The position numbers and the translations under genes were made by a program. Below are positions 1 to 6,741 of a DNA stretch of 30,522 nucleotides, in pieces. Positions within the stretch are counted from its first letter, which is position 1, and the number at the start of each line of letters is the position of its first letter. Below the pieces are notes generated by a model. It worked only from the letters and a program-made list of their open reading frames with translations, was not told where the DNA came from and did not search any database. This DNA is from Neorhizobium sp. UBA7851 (GTDB lineage: Bacteria; Pseudomonadota; Alphaproteobacteria; Rhizobiales; Rhizobiaceae), in contig DLSX01000112.1 in NCBI GenBank assembly GCA_002500765.1, positions 4,622 through 35,143 of the forward strand, in the 5' to 3' direction.

Positions 1-7
1 CGTAATG

Positions 8-98
8 ACGGGGAGAAGGACACAAGCTGCACTCTCCTCGCCTCAATCAGGGCAAGTCCCCTCGCCCCGTTTACGGGGAGAGGGTTAGGGTGAGGGGC
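8..98. repeat. Rhizobial intergenic palindromic repeat, copy 1 (left end missing)
   Basis: The stretch begins ACGGGGAGAAGGA and ends with a palindrome (CCCCTCGCCCCG, short loop, ACGGGGAGAGGG) followed by TTAGGGTGAGGGGC. It aligns block by block with 19443-19554: the same ACGGGGAGAAGGA, the same GGCAAGTCCCCTC, and nearly the same TTAGG-TGAGGGGC end. The outer left arm seen in copy 2 (GCCCCTCATCC) is absent here because the window starts inside the element. Such mosaic palindromes are common between genes of Rhizobium and relatives. The element lies directly upstream of the ureohydrolase gene. Confidence 0.8.
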
Positions 99-140
99 TA
101 ATCCGTCCGACATAAGCGGCAAAGCCGCCGGGGAACATAC

Positions 141-1118
141 ATGACCAATTCCGACTTCCGCCCGATCTCGGGCGTTGATCTGCCGCGATTTGCCGGCATC
201 GCAACCTTCATGCGCCTGCCGCATATTCCTCTCGACGACGCGCGGCTGAGCCAGGTGGATATCGGCCTGATCGGCGTGCCATGGGATGGCGGCACGACCA
301 ACCGGCCAGGCCCCCGCCATGCCCCGCGCCAGCTGCGCGATCTCTCCAGCATGGTGAGACACGAGAATGGCGCAACGCGGATCAGGCCCTATGATCTCGC
401 AAACTGCGCCGATCTTGGCGACGTTGGCCCGAACCCGGCCGATGTCGAGGATTCGATGCAGCGCATCACAGCCTTTTATGAACGGGTAAAGTCGGCTGGC
501 ATCATGCCGCTGACCGCGGGCGGCGATCACCTGTCGTCACTGCCGATCCTGCGTTCGCTCGGCCGCGACAGGCCCTTGGGCATGATCCATTTCGACAGCC
601 ACACGGATCTCTTCCACTCCTATTTCGGTGGTTTCAAATATACCCACGGCACGCCCTTCCGCCGCGCCGTCGAGGAAGGCCTGCTCGATCCGAAACGCGT
701 CTGCATGATCGGCATCCGCGGCCCGGCCTATGATTTCGAGGACCGGGACTTTGCCGATGCCGTCGGCATTCGCGTCATCCCGATCGAGGAGTTTCACGCC
801 CGCGGCGTCGAGGATGTCATGGCGGAGGCGAGGGAAATCGCCGGCTCGGACGAAACCTATGTCAGCTACGATATCGATTTCATCGATCCTGCCTTCGCGC
901 CGGGAACCGGCACGCCGGAGATCGGTGGACCCAACAGCTATCAGGCATTGCAGGTCGTGCGCGAATTGCGCGGGCTGAATATCGTCGGCGCCGACATGGT
1001 GGAAGTCTCGCCGCCATTCGACACGAGCGGAGCAACCGCCTTCCTCGGCATCACCGTGATGTTCGAACTGCTCTGCGTCATGGCCGAGATCATCGGCCGG
1101 CGCGGCAAGGCCGGTTAG
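141..1118 (+). CDS. Agmatinase-family ureohydrolase
   Basis: A 325-residue member of the arginase/agmatinase/formiminoglutamase family, binuclear manganese enzymes that hydrolyse guanidino compounds to urea plus an amine. All six expected metal ligands are visible: H130 (in GGDH), D152, H154 and D156 (in FDSHTD), and D244 and D246 (in YDIDFIDPAFAPGTGTPE). The length is normal for a bacterial agmatinase. The usual GGDHS reads GGDHL, a small departure. Agmatine to putrescine plus urea is the default guess, but guanidinobutyrase, guanidinopropionase or a related activity cannot be excluded from sequence. The ATG is preceded by GGGGAA about 6 bases upstream. No polyamine gene is adjacent. The gene converges on the receiver gene at 1125 with only 6 bases between stops, and no terminator is seen there. 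The family call is secure and the substrate is not. Confidence 0.9.
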   Translation: MTNSDFRPISGVDLPRFAGIATFMRLPHIPLDDARLSQVDIGLIGVPWDGGTTNRPGPRHAPRQLRDLSSMVRHENGATRIRPYDLANCADLGDVGPNPADVEDSMQRITAFYERVKSAGIMPLTAGGDHLSSLPILRSLGRDRPLGMIHFDSHTDLFHSYFGGFKYTHGTPFRRAVEEGLLDPKRVCMIGIRGPAYDFEDRDFADAVGIRVIPIEEFHARGVEDVMAEAREIAGSDETYVSYDIDFIDPAFAPGTGTPEIGGPNSYQALQVVRELRGLNIVGADMVEVSPPFDTSGATAFLGITVMFELLCVMAEIIGRRGKAG

Positions 1119-1124
1119 CGCCTC

Positions 1125-1523
1125 TCAAACCGCACTTGCCATGCTCGTGTCATTGAGAAGACCGCTGATGGCGGAGATCAATTGCGACGGCACGAAGGGT
1201 TTCTGGATCAGCACGCTGTTCGGCACGCCATGCGACGTCCATTCGGATGCGCTGTCTGCGGTCACATAGACGACGGGAATGTTCGACTGACACTCTCGGG
1301 CATGGCGACCGACCTGCCAGCCATTGGCGCCCTTGCCAAGGCGGATATCGGTAATGACGCCGGAAAACTGCGCGGCATCCGCATCGAGCGCCGCGATCGC
1401 CTCTTCGGCCGAAGCGAAGGATGCGACCTCGAATCCGTGCTCAATTAGCAACTCTTCGGCGTCGAGCCGCAAAAGGTGGTCGTCCTCGACCAGAAGCAAT
1501 TGGATTGATGCATCATCCGCCAT
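1125..1523 (-). CDS. Single-domain response regulator (receiver only)
   Basis: A 132-residue protein that is one CheY-like receiver domain with no output domain. The acidic pocket is E13-D14-D15, the predicted phosphorylated aspartate is D59 (VITDIRLG), T88 is the switch threonine and K108 (QKPF) is the conserved lysine. Such proteins act in phosphorelays, as phosphate sinks, or by binding a partner. The start is fixed by AGGA six bases before the ATG. Immediately upstream is a perfect 9-bp inverted repeat (1537-1566). No histidine kinase is adjacent; the nearest one in the window is at 6742. The cognate kinase cannot be named from this sequence. Confidence 0.9.
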   Translation of the reverse strand: MADDASIQLLLVEDDHLLRLDAEELLIEHGFEVASFASAEEAIAALDADAAQFSGVITDIRLGKGANGWQVGRHARECQSNIPVVYVTADSASEWTSHGVPNSVLIQKPFVPSQLISAISGLLNDTSMASAV

Positions 1524-1536
1524 GATCCGTCCTATC

Positions 1537-1566
1537 GGATGCGGCGGTAAAAAGAGGGCCGCATCC
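1537..1566 (-). promoter_or_regulatory. 9-bp inverted repeat just upstream of the receiver gene
   Basis: GGATGCGGC at 1537-1545 and its exact reverse complement GCCGCATCC at 1558-1566 are separated by 12 bases. The inner arm ends 13 bases before the ATG of the receiver gene, right next to its ribosome binding site (AGGA). It could be an operator or an RNA hairpin in the leader. Function is inferred from position only. Confidence 0.5.
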
Positions 1567-1770
1567 TGGTTTAGGCTTCGACCCGACCGTCGTCACCGTT
1601 CCGTCCAGCCGCCAAACGCAATCAGGAGGAACTGGTTCCCCATTTTGATGCAATCTTTGCGGATAGTTTCTCGATGTGATGCATTGACCTCACCAACCGA
1701 TCCAAATCGAGACGCCGCAGGCCTGAGGGGGCCGCCTGCAGCGCCTCGACACGGCACGGCATGCCGTCGC

Positions 1771-2319
1771 CTATTGCAGCGCGACGGCACCGTCCGGACG
1801 GGAAAAATAACGGCGCCATGCACTGGGCGTCGTGCCGGTCACGCGCCGGAACACGCGAGAAAGATGCGACTGATCGGCCAGTCCGCAATCAAGCGCGATC
1901 TCGCAAAGCGGGGCGTTGGTCGTCATCATCCGCTGCTTGGCATGCTCGACGCGGCAGGAGACGACATAGTTGTGCGGAGGGACACCGAACGTCGCCTTGA
2001 ATGCAGCGGAGAAGTAGCTTGTGCTCAACCGAACCTGCTGGGCGAGTTCGTCGAGCGGAATGCCGTGGGAAATACGCTCGTCAATATATTGCTTCACCTT
2101 CTTGACCTGCCATGGGGCAAGGCCGCCGGTGGCAACCTGCTTCTCCGGCCGGTTTGAAGCAACCGGCTCGACAAGCCGCAATGTGCCGGGTTGGCGCTCG
2201 GTAATCCTGGTATCGATGGAAAAGGGATTTTCTGGATATAGGCCTGCGAGATCGGCATAGATGGTGCTCATATCGAGCGGGTTGATCTGACGGGCGACAA
2301 CAGCTGCGGTGGCGGACAT
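1771..2319 (-). CDS. AraC-family transcriptional regulator
   Basis: A 182-residue protein with a C-terminal AraC/XylS DNA-binding domain of two helix-turn-helix units, roughly residues 70-172. The first is in LDELAQQVRLSTSYFSAAFK and the second in LCEIALDCGLADQSHLSRVF, followed by the usual GTTPSAWRR end. The first ~65 residues match no sensor domain I recognise, so this is a short AraC protein without an obvious ligand-binding cupin. I start it at the ATG at 2319 because AGGAG lies about 8 bases upstream; the reading frame stays open to 2412 but that extension has no such site. It is divergent from the FixJ-like gene at 2518 and the two may share the 198-bp control region. A 247-bp non-coding gap separates its stop from the receiver gene downstream. 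Targets are unknown. Confidence 0.85.
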   Translation of the reverse strand: MSATAAVVARQINPLDMSTIYADLAGLYPENPFSIDTRITERQPGTLRLVEPVASNRPEKQVATGGLAPWQVKKVKQYIDERISHGIPLDELAQQVRLSTSYFSAAFKATFGVPPHNYVVSCRVEHAKQRMMTTNAPLCEIALDCGLADQSHLSRVFRRVTGTTPSAWRRYFSRPDGAVALQ

Positions 2320-2517
2320 CTGCGCTCTCCTGTGGGTCTGTTGAATTTTCACCAGCCCATATTGAGACGACCGCCGCCAATCGGATATTCTACAGTCAGT
2401 CAGTTTTCGCACCCATGGGTTTTAGCCGCATATACTCGGGTATGATTGCCCTTGGCGGAAGCTGCCGCGTAGGGTCGGTTCGAGCTTGAATCACGGCAAT
2501 TTCAATGAATTGAGGAT

Positions 2518-3135
2518 ATGACGGAAAGCCCAATCATTCTGGTTGTTGATGACGAGCCGCTGATCCGGCAGGCACTCGACACGCTGCTTCGTTCCGTCGG
2601 TTACCGCGTGCGGACATTTGCGACCGCGCTCGACCTCTATGAGGACGATTGCCTGCCTGAGGCCAGCTGCCTGATCCTCGATATCCGGCTCCCCTTCACC
2701 AGCGGCCTGGATTTCCAGCAGAAACTCACCGATCGCGGCATCGTCGTGCCGATCATCTTCGTCACCGCCCATGGCGATATCCCGATGACGGTCCGTGCGA
2801 TGAAGGCCGGCGCCGCCGATTTTCTCTCCAAACCTTTCCGGGATCAGGACATTCTCGATTCCGTCGCCGCCGCGGTGCTGAAACACCAGGAGTTTCTGGG
2901 CTCCAGCAAAACCGAGGCCGATCTGAAATCCCGCTACACCCAGCTGTCCCCTCGCGAACAGCAGATCATGGCGATGGCGACGGCCGGCCTGATGAACAAG
3001 CAGATTGCCGGGGAGCTCGGCCTGAGCGAGATCACCGTCAAGATCCATCGCGGCAAGGTTAGCCGCAAGATGAACGCCAGAACCTTTGCCGATCTGGTGA
3101 AAATGGCGGAATTGCTTGGCCTGTCGCACCGATAG
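2518..3135 (+). CDS. FixJ-like response regulator (receiver + LuxR-type HTH)
   Basis: A 205-residue two-domain regulator. The receiver occupies residues 5-120, with D11-D12, phospho-acceptor D55 (LILDIRLP), T83 and K105. The run VTAHGDIPMTVRAMKAGAADF is typical of FixJ/NodW-type receivers. A LuxR/GerE helix-turn-helix lies at about 141-200 (LSPREQQIMAMATAGLMNKQ, then a VKIHRGKV recognition helix). Family members are phosphorylated by FixL-type kinases and activate transcription as dimers. No kinase is adjacent; the FixL/DctB-type kinase at 6742 is the nearest candidate partner, which is a guess. GAGG lies unusually close (2 bases) to the ATG. A lone receiver follows after 114 bp. I do not call this fixJ itself because no nitrogen-fixation genes are nearby. 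Confidence 0.9.
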   Translation: MTESPIILVVDDEPLIRQALDTLLRSVGYRVRTFATALDLYEDDCLPEASCLILDIRLPFTSGLDFQQKLTDRGIVVPIIFVTAHGDIPMTVRAMKAGAADFLSKPFRDQDILDSVAAAVLKHQEFLGSSKTEADLKSRYTQLSPREQQIMAMATAGLMNKQIAGELGLSEITVKIHRGKVSRKMNARTFADLVKMAELLGLSHR

Positions 3136-3142
3136 CCCACCG

Positions 3143-3173
3143 TTGGAATGAGCAGAATAAACGCTCGTATAAT
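3143..3173 (+). promoter_or_regulatory. Possible sigma-70-type promoter of the second lone receiver
   Basis: A perfect TATAAT lies at 3168-3173 with TTGGAA at 3143-3148, a 19-base spacer that is longer than ideal. It is the most AT-rich spot between the FixJ-like gene and the receiver gene. Further down, CCGGGA-TT-TCCCGG (3219-3232) forms a short perfect hairpin 17 bases before the start codon. Assignment is by pattern only. Confidence 0.35.
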
Positions 3174-3249
3174 TTAAACCCGGGTCTCCAGAGCGCATAT
3201 TACAGGCAAAGTAAAAGACCGGGATTTCCCGGAGATTGGTTCATTCCCG

Positions 3250-3618
3250 TTGAAAGCGCCTGTCATCATTGCCATCATCGACGACGAGGAAAACATTCGT
3301 CGCGGGATGAGCGGCCTCTTGAGATCACTCGGTTACGAAGCCCGTACGTTTGAATCCGCAGAGGCATTCCTCGCGACCACCGCCGCGACCGACTGTTCGT
3401 GCATCGTCTCCGACGTGCACATGGACGGCATGAGCGGCATCGACCTCTTCCAGACGCTGGCTGCGCGCGGAAGCGGTGTCCCGTTCATCTTCGTCACCGC
3501 CTTTGCCGACGAAGTCGGGCGGCTCAATCTCGGCAAGGACACCTGCGTCCTGCCGAAACCCTTCAAGGTCGATATCCTTATCGACTGCATCGAGAAGGCA
3601 ACGCATCCGACAGCCTGA
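3250..3618 (+). CDS. Single-domain response regulator (receiver only), TTG start
   Basis: A 122-residue receiver with no output domain. It has D11-D12, phospho-acceptor D55 (IVSDVHMDGMSG), T83 (FVTAFAD) and K103 (LPKPF). It resembles the receiver of the FixJ-like neighbour (both carry RSLGY/RSVGY and a VPFIFVTA/VPIIFVTA strand), which suggests an old duplication or a shared kinase. The start codon is TTG at 3250, chosen because it begins the receiver fold (MKAPVIIAIIDDE); GGAG lies about 14 bases upstream, so initiation may be weak. The UBP zinc-finger gene begins 20 bases after its stop, so the two are probably co-transcribed. Confidence 0.88.
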   Translation: MKAPVIIAIIDDEENIRRGMSGLLRSLGYEARTFESAEAFLATTAATDCSCIVSDVHMDGMSGIDLFQTLAARGSGVPFIFVTAFADEVGRLNLGKDTCVLPKPFKVDILIDCIEKATHPTA

Positions 3619-3638
3619 ACGCCCGAGGAAGGAAGCGC

Positions 3639-3935
3639 ATGTGCACGCATCAAAACGTCATCAGGACCGTGACGCCGAAGACGCGCGGTTGCGAGGAATG
3701 CCTTGAACTCGGCATGACCTGGGTTCACCTGCGCCTGTGCCGCGAATGCGGCCATGTCGGCTGCTGCGACCAGTCGGAAGGCAAACACGCCACCGCGCAT
3801 TTCAGACACAGCCGTCACCCGATCATCGAGGGTTATGACCCGCCGGAAGGCTGGGGCTGGTGTTATATCGATGAGGAAATCGTTGACCTGCCGGACCAGA
3901 CACCGCAGGTCGGCCCGATCCCGCGCTACGTTTAG
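3639..3935 (+). CDS. UBP-type zinc-finger protein
   Basis: A 98-residue protein that is almost entirely one UBP-type (ZnF-UBP) zinc finger. Candidate ligands in order are C2 and H4, C18-x2-C21, C34-x2-C37, C42, then H50, H54 and H60 in HATAHF...HP, the ending diagnostic of this family. In eukaryotes the domain binds the C-terminal Gly-Gly of free ubiquitin; the bacterial versions have no established ligand. The ATG follows GAGGAAGGAAG closely, a strong ribosome binding site. It lies 20 bp after the lone receiver and converges with the CNB/reductase fusion at 3975 with 39 bp between stops. I recall bacterial UBP fingers often neighbouring this kind of reductase fusion, which would point to a functional pair. 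The 178-residue open frame upstream of this ATG is only out-of-frame receiver sequence. Confidence 0.85.
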   Translation: MCTHQNVIRTVTPKTRGCEECLELGMTWVHLRLCRECGHVGCCDQSEGKHATAHFRHSRHPIIEGYDPPEGWGWCYIDEEIVDLPDQTPQVGPIPRYV

Positions 3936-3974
3936 GGCCGAAACGAAGAGACGGAACCGGTCATTCGCCGCGGC

Positions 3975-5621
3975 TCAATGGGTCGTGGCAAGATATTGAT
4001 GGATGGCAGCGACCACCACCGATCCCTCCCCCACAGCAGAGGCGACACGCTTCACCGAACCGGCACGCACGTCACCCACGGCAAACACGCCCGGCTTGCT
4101 GGCGGCATAGGGATGGCGCGTCATGTCGTCGGAAGACAATCCGGTGCAGACGAAACCGCTGCGATCGAGTTCAAGGCAACCGTCTAGCCAGTCGGTATTC
4201 GGCTCGGCGCCGATCATGACGAACAGGTTGGACGCATTGCAGCGCGCGGTCTCACCCGTCGAGCGATCGACCCAGCTCACGCTTTCGAGCGTCTGGCCAC
4301 CATCGAGTTCGGTAATCTCGCATCCTTCGCAAAGCGTGATATGCGGTGAGATCTTGATGCGTTGCACGAGATAGTCCGACATGGTCGAGGAAATCCCGCT
4401 GCGCACCAGCATATGCACATGGCGCGCGGTTCTGGACAGAAACACCGCCGCCTGTCCGGCGGAATTGCCGCCACCGACGATGACGACCTCCTGGTCGGAG
4501 CAGATCTGTCCTTCCATCGCAGTCGCGGCATACTGGATGCCCCGGCCTTCGAACCTGGCGTAATTGGGAACATCGAGCTTGCGATAACGCGCGCCGGTCG
4601 CAACGACGACTGTCTTCGAACTGACCGAACGGCCGTCGCTCAAGCCGACGACATAAGGCGCCTTCGAGCAATCGAGCGATGCGGCGCTGCGGGACACACA
4701 AAGCCGTGCCCCGAATTTCTGCGCCTGGATATGCGCTCGGCCTGCGAGCGCCAGACCGGAAATACCGGTCGGGAAACCGAGATAGTTTTCGATCTTGGAC
4801 GAGGTACCGGCCTGACCGCCCGGCGCCATGGTCTCGACCACCAGCGTCTTTAACCCTTCCGAGGCAGCATAAACGGCCGATGCAAGTCCCGCAGGACCGG
4901 CACCGAGCACGACGACATCGTAAAGCGTGTTGTCCTCCGGCGGTTCGAACAGCCCCAGATCGTCGGCCAGCGTTTCGTTGGACGGCCGCTTGAGCACGCC
5001 GTGGTCGGGAGTAATCAGCGCCGGCAGATCTTCAGCAACCAGCCCGAACCTCTGCATCACCTCCGGCGCGTCCGGATCGCTCACGCCCATGATCGTCACG
5101 GGATAGAGATTGCGGATCAGAAAGCGCTGTATGCCGAGCAACTCGCCGCTTTCCTTGTGCCCGATAAGAATGCCGCCGCCCGTCGCATGCCGCACGAAAC
5201 CGGCCCGGCGCAGGATATAGGAGCGGATGATCGTTTCTCCGATATCTGGCTCCCCGGTAATCAGTGCACGGAATTTCTCGTGGCAGACCCGGATGACCCG
5301 CGAGCCGGCGATGCAAAGACCGGACAGAAGAATGCTGCGATGGGTGAACATGTTCTGTTCACCGCTGAACTGGCCTCTTTTGTAGCTGTAGAGATGATGC
5401 CGGCCCTTGATCGGATCGTCGGCGAACATCTGGACCTCCCCCTCCAGAACCAGCAGGAAATCGATCGAATGATCGCCGCGTCGGAAGACATAGGTATCCT
5501 CCGCGACCACTTCCTCCGTCCCGTAAGGACGGATCCGCTCGATCATCTCATCGGTGAGGAAGGGAAAGGTTTGTGCCGGGCGTATCCACGGATCAGTGGG
5601 ATCGAGAGGAAGATCGGGCAT
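3975..5621 (-). CDS. Cyclic-nucleotide-binding domain fused to a thioredoxin-reductase-like flavoprotein lacking CxxC
   Basis: A 548-residue fusion. Residues ~20-130 form a cyclic-nucleotide-binding beta-roll (VFRRGDHSIDFLLVLEGEVQ). Residues ~150-220 resemble a thioredoxin-fold segment without cysteines. From ~232 it is a class II thioredoxin-reductase-like module: FAD motif GAGPAGLASAVYAASEG at 240-256, NAD(P)H motif GGGNSAGQAA at 383-392, and the closing AVGDVRAGSVKRVASAVGEG. Normal thioredoxin reductase has C-A-T-C here; this protein has A365-A366-T367-A368, so it cannot pass electrons to thioredoxin in the usual way. It may be a ligand-gated NAD(P)H oxidase or a redox sensor. GGAG lies in the leader close to the ATG. 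It faces the UBP-finger gene, and dps lies upstream on the same strand behind a terminator, so it probably has its own promoter in 5622-5666. Domain calls are firm and the reaction is unknown. Confidence 0.9.
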   Translation of the reverse strand: MPDLPLDPTDPWIRPAQTFPFLTDEMIERIRPYGTEEVVAEDTYVFRRGDHSIDFLLVLEGEVQMFADDPIKGRHHLYSYKRGQFSGEQNMFTHRSILLSGLCIAGSRVIRVCHEKFRALITGEPDIGETIIRSYILRRAGFVRHATGGGILIGHKESGELLGIQRFLIRNLYPVTIMGVSDPDAPEVMQRFGLVAEDLPALITPDHGVLKRPSNETLADDLGLFEPPEDNTLYDVVVLGAGPAGLASAVYAASEGLKTLVVETMAPGGQAGTSSKIENYLGFPTGISGLALAGRAHIQAQKFGARLCVSRSAASLDCSKAPYVVGLSDGRSVSSKTVVVATGARYRKLDVPNYARFEGRGIQYAATAMEGQICSDQEVVIVGGGNSAGQAAVFLSRTARHVHMLVRSGISSTMSDYLVQRIKISPHITLCEGCEITELDGGQTLESVSWVDRSTGETARCNASNLFVMIGAEPNTDWLDGCLELDRSGFVCTGLSSDDMTRHPYAASKPGVFAVGDVRAGSVKRVASAVGEGSVVVAAIHQYLATTH

Positions 5622-5666
5622 CAGAAACTCCCCATCGCAACATCAACCAGGCATTGCAAAATGTAT

Positions 5667-5702
5667 CAAACAAAAGCCGGCATCCGCAAGATGGATGCCG
5701 GC
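5667..5702 (-). terminator. Rho-independent terminator after dps
   Basis: Read on the minus strand, GCCGGCATCC (5702-5693), a 7-base loop and GGATGCCGGC (5685-5676) form a perfect 10-bp stem, followed by TTTTGTTTG. It lies 14 bases past the dps stop codon and separates dps from the downstream CNB/reductase gene. Confidence 0.85.
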
Positions 5703-5715
5703 CGTTGAAGGCAGG

Positions 5716-6240
5716 TTACTTATTGGTGTCGCGCAGGATCTCGAACAGGAACCAGGCGCGCTTTTCCGTCTCATCGATCCAGTTTTCAAGCAGGCTGGCG
5801 GTGCCGACGTCGTTGTACTCATCGCAGACGTCGTGCAGTTCGCGCATGCCGGCGATCAGCGCGGCATTGTCCTCGCGCAGTTCAGCCAGCATTTCATGCG
5901 GATGAACGAAATCGGCATCGTTATCCTCGATCCGCTGCTTGCGGGAAATGTCGCCGATCGAACGCAGCGTGTTGCCGCCGACCTTGCGGACGCGCTCGGC
6001 CAGCGGATCGGTCATGGCCAGCAGCTCGTCACCGTGATCGTCGAGCATCAGATGGAAATCGCGGAAATGCACGCCGGACATGTGCCAGTGGAAATTCTTG
6101 GTCTTCAGATACAGTGCGAAGACATCGGCAAGCAGCGCATTGGCACCGCCGGAGATATCCCTGGTGGCTTCGGCGCCAAGGCCCGTCGGGGTCTTGAGAT
6201 CTGCCGAACGGCGCGATTTGGCGGACTGTTCCATGGTCAT
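5716..6240 (-). CDS. dps: Dps, DNA-binding protein from starved cells
   Basis: A 174-residue ferritin-fold miniferritin that oxidises and stores iron using hydrogen peroxide and can coat DNA. The ferroxidase ligands are complete: H51 (FHWHMSG), H63, D67, D78 and E82, spaced as in E. coli Dps. A basic N-terminal tail (K8, R10, R11, K16) may contact DNA. ATG codons at 6240 and 6234 are both plausible because AAGGAAGG precedes both; I give the longer form, and the frame open to 6432 is only shadow of the gene upstream. It follows the 61-residue gene by 25 bp, so they are probably co-transcribed. A possible general-stress promoter precedes the pair and a strong terminator follows. Confidence 0.95.
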   Translation of the reverse strand: MTMEQSAKSRRSADLKTPTGLGAEATRDISGGANALLADVFALYLKTKNFHWHMSGVHFRDFHLMLDDHGDELLAMTDPLAERVRKVGGNTLRSIGDISRKQRIEDNDADFVHPHEMLAELREDNAALIAGMRELHDVCDEYNDVGTASLLENWIDETEKRAWFLFEILRDTNK

Positions 6241-6265
6241 ATCCTTCCTTGATGTGGAATTTGAA

Positions 6266-6451
6266 TTATGCGGTTCTGAAAGATGATGGCGGATCGCTTG
6301 CGGGAAACGTCTCGCGCAGCGCTTCGTCGACATCCTGATCGGTCTCGACATGCGGAGCTTCCGCTTTCGCCACGACGAGATCCAACGGTTCGGGCAGGCT
6401 TTCGAGACCGTCACGCAGACCATCGTCCGCATCTTGACGCTTGTTCGTCAT
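6266..6451 (-). CDS. Small conserved rhizobial protein (DEALRETFPASDPPS motif)
   Basis: A 61-residue acidic, soluble protein with no membrane segment. Its C-terminal half contains DEALRETFPASDPPS, a motif I recognise from small uncharacterised proteins of rhizobia and relatives, often near stress genes. The start is well supported by GGAGG six bases before the ATG. It lies 25 bp upstream of dps on the same strand, so a shared transcript is likely, and a candidate RpoE2-type promoter lies just upstream. Function is unknown; the context suggests stationary-phase or oxidative-stress expression. Confidence 0.8.
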   Translation of the reverse strand: MTNKRQDADDGLRDGLESLPEPLDLVVAKAEAPHVETDQDVDEALRETFPASDPPSSFRTA

Positions 6452-6497
6452 GTCATGCCTCCGGTTTTGCTGTGAACACCCGCACCGCCACTCACAG

Positions 6498-6523
6498 AAA
6501 TGAGGTTACGGCGTTTGCGTTCC
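6498..6523 (-). promoter_or_regulatory. Candidate RpoE2/EcfG general-stress promoter for the 61-aa gene and dps
   Basis: On the minus strand GGAAC (6523-6519) is followed 18 bases later by TTT (6500-6498), matching the GGAAC-N18/19-TT pattern described for RpoE2-type sigma factors of rhizobia. The -10 end is about 47 bases upstream of the 61-aa start codon. dps-like genes are common members of this regulon. The match is short, so this is a candidate only. Confidence 0.4.
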
Positions 6524-6741
6524 GATGATGAGACAATATCGCCCTGCCCCGTCCGCGACTTGGACAAATCCATCTGCACGAGCAGCGCCCAGGCTTTTCG
6601 ATGGCAACCTGAACGAGCCGGTTGCGTACTTTTCGACAATTCAGGATTATTTCAGAGAAGCATAGCACGGACTTATCCGATAGTCTGTCGCAGGAATAAG
6701 GTAAAACGGTCAGGCGCGGCCAATCGACCGAGGGGCAGGAC

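Noticed and set aside
1598..1602. GGAAC on the minus strand upstream of the lone receiver as an RpoE2 promoter
   Set aside because: No TT at 18 or 19 bases downstream. GGAAC at 23295, upstream of kup, fails for the same reason.
3399..3638. N-terminal extension of the UBP-finger protein in the same frame
   Set aside because: It overlaps the receiver gene out of frame, has no domain, and the ATG at 3639 has a strong ribosome binding site and begins the finger.
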